A stretch of 10,225 bases of DNA from contig JBCCIH010000077.1 of the NCBI GenBank assembly GCA_039028315.1, forward strand, positions 1-10,225, given 5' to 3'. Of the stretch, positions 1-5,951 are shown piece by piece. A program made the translations under genes and the position numbers. The notes beneath the pieces were generated by a model, which was given only the letters and a program-made list of their open reading frames with translations, ran no database searches and was not told the origin of the DNA. This DNA comes from Thermodesulfobacteriota bacterium (GTDB lineage Bacteria; Desulfobacterota_D; UBA1144; Nemesobacterales; UBA2774). Every line of letters begins with the position of its first letter. Within the stretch, counting starts at the first letter, position 1.

Positions 1-1019
1 CCGTCAAATTCTTTTAAAGTGCGTATTGCCTTATTAACACTCACAGGGTTTCCAATCTGAATGGCGTTGGCTAGAGTTTTTTTAGCCTTTACTGGATGAA
101 ACTCTTGAAAATTGTTTAGGTAGCTTAAGTATAGAGGGTTTGCATGCTCTGCCTGTGCACATACTAACCTTGGCAACTTCTTAATTAGGCCAAGATCGCG
201 CATCATCAAAAACCCTTTTCCAAGAGCTGAAATGTTTCCTAAATTTCCACCCGGAATAATAATCCAGTCAGGCACCTCCCAATCAAACTGCTGGCATAGC
301 TCAACACTTATAGTTTTTTGTCCCTCAATCCTAAGAGAGTTAATTGAATTAGCTAAGTAGATATTGTTTTCAGAACAGATCTTTTGCACCATTTCCATGC
401 ATCCATCAAAATCGGTATCAAGTGATAAGACCATGGCGCCGTTTGAGATTGGCTGAACTAGTTGAGCAACCGACACTTTATCCTTTGGCAGAAATACTAT
501 TGCCGGAATTCCAGCCGAGGCGCAGTATGCTGCAAGTGCCGCTGATGTGTCCCCCGTTGATGCGCATGCAACTGCAGGCACCTCTTTACCGCTAGCTTTC
601 ATCTGCTGTACAACTGATACTAAAACAGTCATGCCCAAATCTTTGAAAGAACCTGTATGGCTGTTGCCGCACATTTTGAGCCAAATGTCTTCCATGCCAA
701 TCTGTTTTCCAAACCTCTCGGCCCAGAACAGATTTGTAGCCCCTTCATACATAGAGACAATATTTTCATCTTCAACGTATGGGCAAACCCATTCTTTTTT
801 ACCCCACACCGAGCTTCCATAGGGCCAGGACTGTCTTCTGTAGCGGTCATCAAATATGGACTTCCACTCATCGGCAGATGTTTTTTTAAGCTCATCCATA
901 TCGTGAGTAACTTCTAGTAAATTTTTACATGTTCTGCATCTGTATACGATTTCATCCAGTGGATAGGTCTCACCGCACGATTCATCTATACATCTAAACC
1001 AAGCTTTATATTTGCTCAT
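1..1019 (-). CDS. thrC: Threonine synthase, zinc-ribbon type (3' end outside window)
   Basis: PLP enzyme that converts O-phosphohomoserine to L-threonine, the last step of threonine synthesis, in the cytosol. The 339 complete codons visible show an N-terminal zinc-ribbon-like segment with C10, C15, C28 and C31, the last two in YRCRTC, then a linker and the fold-type II PLP core. The motif SHTGSFKDLG (120-129) carries the predicted Schiff-base lysine K126, and PGGNLGN further on fits the phosphate-binding loop of the family. The reading frame is open to the window edge, so the C-terminal part is missing here, not broken. The ATG at 1019 was chosen because the ribbon follows at once and no SD sequence supports another start. 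A promoter lies directly upstream, divergent from the acyP operon. Related PLP enzymes such as cysteate synthase are possible but less likely. Confidence 0.93.
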   Translation of the reverse strand, partial: MSKYKAWFRCIDESCGETYPLDEIVYRCRTCKNLLEVTHDMDELKKTSADEWKSIFDDRYRRQSWPYGSSVWGKKEWVCPYVEDENIVSMYEGATNLFWAERFGKQIGMEDIWLKMCGNSHTGSFKDLGMTVLVSVVQQMKASGKEVPAVACASTGDTSAALAAYCASAGIPAIVFLPKDKVSVAQLVQPISNGAMVLSLDTDFDGCMEMVQKICSENNIYLANSINSLRIEGQKTISVELCQQFDWEVPDWIIIPGGNLGNISALGKGFLMMRDLGLIKKLPRLVCAQAEHANPLYLSYLNNFQEFHPVKAKKTLANAIQIGNPVSVNKAIRTLKEFD

Positions 1020-1027
1020 AGGTAAAC

Positions 1028-1056
1028 AAAATACATCTTGCAATTTTGACTGTCAA
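1028..1056 (-). promoter_or_regulatory. thrC: Predicted sigma70-type promoter of thrC
   Basis: On the minus strand a perfect -35 TTGACA (1056-1051) is followed after exactly 17 bp by TATTTT (1033-1028), which matches four of six -10 bases. Only eight bases separate the -10 from the ATG at 1019, so the mRNA would have a leader of a few bases at most. No SD sequence precedes the start, which agrees with a leaderless or nearly leaderless message. Seen in sequence; activity is inferred. Confidence 0.55.
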
Positions 1057-1057
1057 A
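1045..1057. promoter_or_regulatory. 13-bp perfect dyad over the thrC -35 box (candidate operator)
   Basis: TTTGAC-T-GTCAAA is a perfect 6-bp inverted repeat around one central base. It fully covers the predicted thrC -35 hexamer, where a bound repressor would block polymerase. The regulator is unknown. Part of the symmetry comes from TTGACA itself, so chance is a real alternative. Confidence 0.35.
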
Positions 1058-1123
1058 CATTTGAGCTAATACATGAACTCATTCAGAATAGCTACTCTGG
1101 ATAAATTGATTCATATAAGCAAG

Positions 1124-1146
1124 TTTTGTGTTTAACAAACTCAAAA
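1124..1146. promoter_or_regulatory. 23-bp near-perfect dyad in the divergent region (candidate operator)
   Basis: The left arm TTTTGTGTTT (1124-1133) pairs with the right arm AAACTCAAAA (1137-1146) in nine of ten positions around a 3-base centre (AAC). The only mismatch is 1129/1141. The centre coincides with the -35 (TTAACA) of the predicted acyP-operon promoter. No T-run follows on either strand, so it is not a terminator; a protein-binding site fits better. No binding protein can be named. Confidence 0.4.
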
Positions 1147-1160
1147 AAATGGCATATGAT
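1132..1160 (+). promoter_or_regulatory. Predicted sigma70-type promoter of the acyP-rsmA operon
   Basis: TTAACA (1132-1137, five of six -35 bases) and TATGAT (1155-1160, five of six -10 bases) are separated by 17 bp. Transcription would start near 1167, leaving a leader of about 100 nt before acyP. It is the better of two plus-strand candidates in this gap. Confidence 0.55.
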
Positions 1161-1229
1161 AATTAAAGATGTTCTTAATGATTGCGCTCTAAGTTTCTGT
1201 AATCTGTTGATAATAAGTGAAATTGGTTA

Positions 1230-1258
1230 TTGACAGAAGATGTGTGTTTTGGTAAGCT
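1230..1258 (+). promoter_or_regulatory. Second candidate promoter close to acyP
   Basis: A perfect TTGACA (1230-1235) is followed after 17 bp by TAAGCT (1253-1258), which keeps only the first, second and sixth -10 bases. Transcription from here would begin only a few bases before the acyP ATG at 1270. It is weaker than the promoter at 1132-1160 because of the poor -10; both could be used. Confidence 0.35.
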
Positions 1259-1269
1259 GAGCTTATTGG

Positions 1270-1545
1270 ATGGAGAAACAAAGAGTACACATTAAAATCC
1301 ATGGCAAGGTTCAGGGAGTATTTTTCAGAGCATCTACCAAAGACAAGGCCCGTGAGCTAAATATTTATGGATTTGTGAAAAATAATTCCGACGGAACAGT
1401 AGAAGTTATTGCAGAAGGAGATACCGAGAATCTTCAAAAGCTTCTAGCATGGTGCCATGTGGGGCCAGATCGTTCAAGGGTAGATCATGTAAATACAGAT
1501 TGGCAGCCTTATCTATCAGAGTTTAAAGAATTTAGCATTAATTAA
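1270..1545 (+). CDS. acyP: Acylphosphatase
   Basis: Small cytosolic enzyme that hydrolyses carboxyl-phosphate bonds in compounds such as acetyl phosphate, carbamoyl phosphate and 1,3-bisphosphoglycerate. At 91 residues it has the usual family length. The motif GKVQGVFFRAST (12-23) holds the phosphate-binding loop and catalytic R20, and GFVKNNSDGTVEV (34-46) holds catalytic N38. The 18-residue Arg-Asn spacing is that of known acylphosphatases. It is not an N-terminal HypF fragment because it ends at a proper stop after the single domain. It is first in a plus-strand run of five genes and lies 21 nt before the next. The ATG at 1270 has no convincing SD sequence, only GAGC nearby, so initiation may be weak or from a short-leader message. 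Confidence 0.95.
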   Translation: MEKQRVHIKIHGKVQGVFFRASTKDKARELNIYGFVKNNSDGTVEVIAEGDTENLQKLLAWCHVGPDRSRVDHVNTDWQPYLSEFKEFSIN

Positions 1546-1566
1546 TGATTTAGGATTGGAGAACTT

Positions 1567-2211
1567 ATGATATTAAAATGTATTCCTGGAGGAATTTTTG
1601 TAACCAACTGCTATATAATTGGTGATGAAGAAACCAACGAGGGAATTTTGATCGATCCAGGCCAACAGATGGATGAAATTATGTCTGAGGTCAAAAACTC
1701 AGGATTAAATATCAATAAGATTGTAAATACCCACACACATATTGACCATGCGGCAGGTGTGCAGAGGGCTAAAGATGAGCTTGGCGTTCCTTTCTATCTA
1801 CATCCCGAAGACGAGCCAGTTTTAGAATTTCTTCCCGAAGCTGCTGCCAGATATCCCCAGTTTGGCGATGTTAAAGTTCCAAAGATTGATGTATACATTG
1901 AAGAAGGCGATGAGATAGAGATCGGAAACTTAAGGGCCAAGGTACTTCATACTCCAGGGCATAGCTGGGGCAGCGTGTGCTTTGTTATAGATGATCATGT
2001 GATATCAGGTGATACCCTATTTGCAGGCAGTGTAGGAAGGGTCGATTTAACAGGGGGCACCTCGATGCGTGAGCTCGTTGGTTCAATAAAAACAAAACTC
2101 ATGTCCCTGCCTGACTCCTATAATGTTTACCCTGGTCATGGTCCATTCACCACGATCGGCGTAGAGAGAAGATCTAACCCATTTATTACAGGTGATTTAG
2201 CAATATTGTAA
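1567..2211 (+). CDS. MBL-fold hydrolase, glyoxalase II / YcbL-like
   Basis: Metallo-beta-lactamase-fold hydrolase of the glyoxalase II group, expected to cleave a thioester such as an S-acylglutathione; the true substrate is unknown. All dinuclear metal ligands are visible in order: H56, H58, D60 and H61 in THTHIDHAAG, H132 in HTPGHSWGS, D149 in SGDTLFAGSVGR, and H191 in YPGHGP. The 214-residue length and the ending GVERRSNPF (198-206) fit short YcbL-type proteins, which lack the C-terminal substrate domain of classical GloB. That makes glutathione specificity doubtful. A good SD sequence, GGAG (1558-1561), sits five bases before the ATG. The stop codon is one base from the ftsB start, which implies coupled translation. 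Confidence 0.92.
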   Translation: MILKCIPGGIFVTNCYIIGDEETNEGILIDPGQQMDEIMSEVKNSGLNINKIVNTHTHIDHAAGVQRAKDELGVPFYLHPEDEPVLEFLPEAAARYPQFGDVKVPKIDVYIEEGDEIEIGNLRAKVLHTPGHSWGSVCFVIDDHVISGDTLFAGSVGRVDLTGGTSMRELVGSIKTKLMSLPDSYNVYPGHGPFTTIGVERRSNPFITGDLAIL

Positions 2212-2212
2212 G

Positions 2213-2482
2213 ATGCAAAGAACACTTATCAGAGTCTTACTGGCAGTAGTCATCATATCATTGTTTGTATACCTATTTGCAAGAGAAATAACTCAAGTAT
2301 ATGCGCTTCATCAAGAAAATGAAAAGGTTAAGCTCGAGGCCCAGAAACTAGAGAAAGCAAATCAAGAATTGACAAGAAAAATAGAGCTAATTCAAATAGA
2401 CGATACTTATAAGGAAAAAGTCATAAGACAAGAATTGGGGATGATAAAGAAAGGTGAAAAGGTCTATCGATTTAAAGAGTAA
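2213..2482 (+). CDS. ftsB: FtsB/DivIC-family cell division protein
   Basis: Small bitopic membrane protein of the divisome; FtsB with FtsL and FtsQ links early Z-ring proteins to septal peptidoglycan synthesis. The 89-residue product has a short basic N-terminus, one membrane helix at about 6-23 and a charged coiled coil at about 30-62. The conserved tail follows, with ELG at 74-76 and GEKVYRF at 81-87, typical of the FtsB/DivIC (septum formation initiator) family. Length is near that of E. coli FtsB. The ATG lies one base after the upstream stop with no SD of its own, so it is probably translated by coupling. The last 29 bases overlap the start of the diguanylate cyclase. Many genomes place ftsB next to eno; that is not the case here. 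Confidence 0.88.
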   Translation: MQRTLIRVLLAVVIISLFVYLFAREITQVYALHQENEKVKLEAQKLEKANQELTRKIELIQIDDTYKEKVIRQELGMIKKGEKVYRFKE

Positions 2483-4586
2483 ACTCAAATTTTCAAATTA
2501 TATTTTGGGCAAAGTTTTTATTGTAGTTCTTTCAATACTTACGCTCGCCCTGATATATAAGAGTAGTTTTCAAAGTTTCAATCTCTACTCTATGCTAGCT
2601 TCTTTGCTTGTTATATCTTCACTTGCCTATAAATCTGCAGCTTACATATTTTCTAAGACTAAATATCTGACACTAATAGATAGATTAGAATTCTCACTTT
2701 TAATTACTCTTCTATTTGGAATATTACTTGAGATTTCCGGAAATAATTTATTCCCAATAGCGTACGTTATGCTGCCTATTATTGTGCTTTTCTTAGGATG
2801 GCATGCCGCTGGGCTTTCTTTGGTTATAGTTTCGGTACTTGTGCTCACGCAGTTTGAGTCTACCTCACCCCCATATCAAATTGCTCTACTACTGCTTTCA
2901 ACAATTGTTTTGGGATATTTTCTAAGGGGCGGCAAATTTGATTTTGATGTCAATTTGTTTAATAAGGCAAACCCCAAAAAACAGCTTTCGCAAAATCCTA
3001 TGCCAACAAATTTTCATGATCAAGAAGCTGAATCAGATAACATAAAGGAGCTAAGGTCTGATATCAATAAGGCTCTAGTGATGTTAAGTAAGCTAATCCA
3101 AAGCCATAGCATATTGTTCTATATGAAAATGGATGACGGACTTTATATTATTGCAGATTCAATATCTAACAGTCAGGAATATATAGATAGCGGGCAAAGA
3201 GTAAGTTTTAGAGGCGGCTACCTTGGCTGGGTATTAAAGACAAAAACCCCAGTGTTAATTACAAGCATAAAAAACGTCAGACAAAATTTGGTCTATTATA
3301 CAAAAGACATTCCAGTTAGATCTTTATTGGCCACACCGCTTCTAATGAAATCTGAAAAAAATATTCCCGAGAACAAACGTGATGTCGTTGGAATCTTAAT
3401 AATCGACAGCATGAAGAAAGATGTATTTGGTGAGAAAGAAAAACTTATAGTCTCTCTTATATCAGATAGAATCAGCGAGATAATAGATAGGTACCAACTC
3501 TCAGAGAGGGTCAAACTGAGCAATCAGGAGCTTAACTCTTTTTATGATTTCACTCAAAAACTAAATTCTAGCGGCAGTGTGGATTCTGTACTAGACCAAA
3601 TTGTTGATACTTTAGATATGGCCATGAATGCAGATTTCATTGCAGTCACCCTCTATGACCAGGAAGAAGGCACAGCGGTGCTTAAGAAGATTAGCGATGA
3701 AGATAAAAATCACCTCGAAGACAAAGAGATACCCTACACGGATACACTGATTTGGCTTGTAAATGAAGGTAAAAACTACTTCACTACAGATGATCTCTCA
3801 GTAAGAACTAGATATCGAAGCATATTCGGAAAAGAAATAGATTTCGCCCTGGGCGTAAAAAATATAAAGTCCGTCTTAATCTATCCGCTGATGGAAAAGA
3901 TAGCAGATGATACTGATAACGATGCAGCTATTCTAGGCTCGGTTGTGATAGCGCGAGAGGAAAAAATGAGCTTTGATGATGGCGAGATCAGTTTGGCTAA
4001 GATAATATGCGGAGAATCGGCTAAATTTATTAAAACGTGGATGGGGCATCAAAAGACAAAAGAGCTTGCCCTTAGAGATGGTCTTACTGGTCTCTATAAC
4101 CACAGGCACTTGAAAGAAATGCTTACTTACACTGTTAGTCATTGTGATAGGTATGATGAGCGCTCATCACTAATTCTCATTGATGTCGATAATCTAAAAA
4201 GCATAAATGATACATATGGCCATAGAGCAGGTGATAGTGTTTTATCATTTGTTGGTAAGGTGCTTACGGAAAGTCTAAGAAAAATAGATATACCCGCCAG
4301 GTACGGCGGCGATGAATTTGCAGTTGTGCTTCCGAATACAAACAAAAGAGGCTCAATGGTAGTAGCACAAAAGATTAAAACCAACATAAAGAACATGCCT
4401 TTTAAGTTTGATGGGGATGAGGTTTTAATAACACTTAGCATAGGAATTGCTACTTACCCTGAAAATGCTCCTGATAGCGAGGTGTTGTTCGAAAAATCTG
4501 ATAGAGCGCTTTATGAAGCCAAGAACCAAGGTAAAGATAAAGTTGTTCATTATGAGGACATATCGTTTGAAGAGCTTGGAACATAG
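2454..4586 (+). CDS. Membrane-bound GAF-GAF-GGDEF diguanylate cyclase
   Basis: Predicted to make cyclic di-GMP from two GTP at the inner membrane. The 710 residues comprise about six membrane helices (roughly 18-157), a linker, two GAF-like sensor domains (about 205-345 and 360-530, by pattern) and a C-terminal GGDEF domain (about 540-700). The catalytic domain looks intact: DGLTGLYNHR (542-551), D577 and D579 of LIDVDN, ND at 585-586, and the full GGDEF signature at 618-622. An RxxD inhibitory site (R609-D612) lies five residues ahead, implying product feedback. No EAL or HD-GYP domain is present. The GTG at 2454 lies inside ftsB and gives a 29-nt overlap; a later TTG at 2505 is possible but no better supported. 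The SD sequence is weak, so reinitiation from ftsB is likely. GAF ligands cannot be predicted. Confidence 0.93.
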   Translation: MKRSIDLKSKLKFSNYILGKVFIVVLSILTLALIYKSSFQSFNLYSMLASLLVISSLAYKSAAYIFSKTKYLTLIDRLEFSLLITLLFGILLEISGNNLFPIAYVMLPIIVLFLGWHAAGLSLVIVSVLVLTQFESTSPPYQIALLLLSTIVLGYFLRGGKFDFDVNLFNKANPKKQLSQNPMPTNFHDQEAESDNIKELRSDINKALVMLSKLIQSHSILFYMKMDDGLYIIADSISNSQEYIDSGQRVSFRGGYLGWVLKTKTPVLITSIKNVRQNLVYYTKDIPVRSLLATPLLMKSEKNIPENKRDVVGILIIDSMKKDVFGEKEKLIVSLISDRISEIIDRYQLSERVKLSNQELNSFYDFTQKLNSSGSVDSVLDQIVDTLDMAMNADFIAVTLYDQEEGTAVLKKISDEDKNHLEDKEIPYTDTLIWLVNEGKNYFTTDDLSVRTRYRSIFGKEIDFALGVKNIKSVLIYPLMEKIADDTDNDAAILGSVVIAREEKMSFDDGEISLAKIICGESAKFIKTWMGHQKTKELALRDGLTGLYNHRHLKEMLTYTVSHCDRYDERSSLILIDVDNLKSINDTYGHRAGDSVLSFVGKVLTESLRKIDIPARYGGDEFAVVLPNTNKRGSMVVAQKIKTNIKNMPFKFDGDEVLITLSIGIATYPENAPDSEVLFEKSDRALYEAKNQGKDKVVHYEDISFEELGT

Positions 4587-4604
4587 ATATGATATTTTAT
4601 ATAT

Positions 4605-5453
4605 ATGCCATCTAGTATAAAAGACAAGATTAATCCCAAAGATTTTTTCTCTAGAATTAACTCTTATCCAGATAAGAACTTAGGACAAAATTTCATCAAA
4701 GACCTAAGGGTCATTAATCGTATTGCTGATGTAGCAGGTTTATGTGAAGACGACGATGTACTTGAGATTGGTCCCGGTATGGGTGCGCTAACATATAAAT
4801 TGTCACAAATTGCAAAAAGAGTAATAGCTATAGAGAAAGATGCGAAGCTATACGATCATTTAAGTGTTCTATTTGATGGCTATACAAATTTAGAGTTGAT
4901 TAACAATGATGCATTAAAAGAGGATTTTGGCGCTTTGTATTATGGTAATAAACTCAAGGTAATAGCAAATCTACCCTATAGCGTTTCTACTCCTCTATTG
5001 TTCAAGTTTCTTGAAACACGGCAAAATTATTCATGCCTAGTATTGATGCTTCAACTCGAAGTAGGAGAGAGAATTGCTGCCGCGCCTGGAAGTAAAACCT
5101 ACGGATCAATTTCAGTTCTTTTGCAAACCTATGCGGATATCTCAACTGAGTTTAGAGTCTCGCCTGAGTCTTTTTGGCCAAAACCCAAAGTTGATTCAGT
5201 TGTTCTAAAAATAGTACCGCTTGATACACCCCGTATAGATATTTCCGATGATAACCAATTTGAAAGAATTGTAAGAGCGTCCTTTTCTTCTCGAAGAAAA
5301 ATGCTGCCAAATTCACTTGAATCAATTATGCCAAAGAAGACAGCTCAAGAGGCTCTGGATTTGGCAGGAATCGATCAAAAAAGAAGAGCAGAAACCCTCA
5401 CGGTAAAGGAATTTGGAATTTTGGCAGAAAAGCTAAGACTTTTGGGAGTTTAA
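4605..5453 (+). CDS. rsmA: 16S rRNA (adenine1518/1519-N6)-dimethyltransferase
   Basis: RsmA (KsgA) uses S-adenosylmethionine to dimethylate two adjacent adenines in the 3' terminal hairpin of 16S rRNA, a late small-subunit assembly step. The Rossmann methyltransferase core is clear: NLGQNFI (25-31), glycine-rich SAM loop EIGPGMGALT (54-63), ribose-binding E77, D102, and the catalytic NLPY (122-125) that holds the target adenine. The family motif FWPKPKVDS (190-198) and C-terminal SFSSRRKMLPNSL (226-238) follow. Length (282) is normal, with about ten extra residues at the N-terminus. The ATG at 4605 has no SD sequence; an ATG at 4589 is out of frame and quickly reaches a stop. It is last in the plus-strand operon, 18 nt after the cyclase. 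Confidence 0.96.
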   Translation: MPSSIKDKINPKDFFSRINSYPDKNLGQNFIKDLRVINRIADVAGLCEDDDVLEIGPGMGALTYKLSQIAKRVIAIEKDAKLYDHLSVLFDGYTNLELINNDALKEDFGALYYGNKLKVIANLPYSVSTPLLFKFLETRQNYSCLVLMLQLEVGERIAAAPGSKTYGSISVLLQTYADISTEFRVSPESFWPKPKVDSVVLKIVPLDTPRIDISDDNQFERIVRASFSSRRKMLPNSLESIMPKKTAQEALDLAGIDQKRRAETLTVKEFGILAEKLRLLGV

Positions 5454-5456
5454 GGC

Positions 5457-5951
5457 TTATTCAGAGGAAACTACTAATAATGTGGTGTCTGCCTCAACAG
5501 CGTCTCCTTCTGCTACACTGATGTCAGTTACCTTTCCTTCGATTGGAGATTTAAGCTCGCTTTCCATTTTCATAGCTTCTACTACTACAATTCCTTCATC
5601 TGCTGCTACGTCATCTCCTATTTCTTTAAGTATTTTAACTACGCGGCTTGGCATTGGAGATTTGATTTCCTGGACACCTGAAAGCTCTTGGGAAGATTTT
5701 CTCTGATCTCTCTCTGATATGGCCTCTATGATAAATAGATCCCCATCCATAAATACCTGAATTTTCTTGCCATCTTTTAGAACGCCTATAGTCAGAGATT
5801 TGCCGTCGAGTATTACTGAATAGAGATTGTCATCTATTTTTTCAAATTCAACTGGTACTTCTTTCTCGTTAATTTTTACAATTGTTTGCTCTTTGTCTAT
5901 TTCGGTTTCAACACTAAAGACTTTGTCCTGTATTTTGAAAGTGTATGTCAT
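5457..5951 (-). CDS. Biotin carboxyl carrier protein of acyl-CoA carboxylase
   Basis: Carries CO2 on biotin between the biotin carboxylase and carboxyltransferase encoded just upstream. The C-terminal biotinyl domain (about 95-162) contains VEAMKMES, with biotinylated lysine K128; the flanking SPMPSRVV and SPIEGKV form the two symmetric halves of the domain. The first 80 residues are a beta-rich segment that resembles the linker (BT-like) domain of propionyl-CoA carboxylase alpha subunits, not the Ala/Pro-rich arm of E. coli AccB. The ATG overlaps the TGA of the biotin carboxylase gene as ATGA, so translation is probably coupled. This gene ends the operon, and its stop lies 3 bp from the rsmA stop on the other strand. 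At 164 residues its size is like that of other free-standing carriers, including archaeal ones. Confidence 0.93.
   Translation of the reverse strand: MTYTFKIQDKVFSVETEIDKEQTIVKINEKEVPVEFEKIDDNLYSVILDGKSLTIGVLKDGKKIQVFMDGDLFIIEAISERDQRKSSQELSGVQEIKSPMPSRVVKILKEIGDDVAADEGIVVVEAMKMESELKSPIEGKVTDISVAEGDAVEADTTLLVVSSE

Noticed and set aside
547..917. Open frames on the plus strand and a second minus frame within the first kilobase
   Set aside because: They lie inside thrC, which has clear zinc-ribbon and PLP motifs in its own frame; their translations show no family features.
1020..1060. Possible threonine attenuator or riboswitch before thrC
   Set aside because: The best promoter leaves almost no leader, and I see no Thr-rich leader peptide or terminator hairpin.
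1124..1146. The 23-bp dyad as an intrinsic terminator
   Set aside because: There is no U-tract after it on either strand, and no gene ends here; the flanking genes diverge.
4593..4608. TA-rich run as a dinucleotide repeat or origin-like element
   Set aside because: Only a few TA units occur in an AT-rich intergenic gap, with no DnaA-box-like repeats nearby.
4589..4616. Alternative upstream ATG for rsmA
   Set aside because: It is out of frame and reaches TAG after eight codons.
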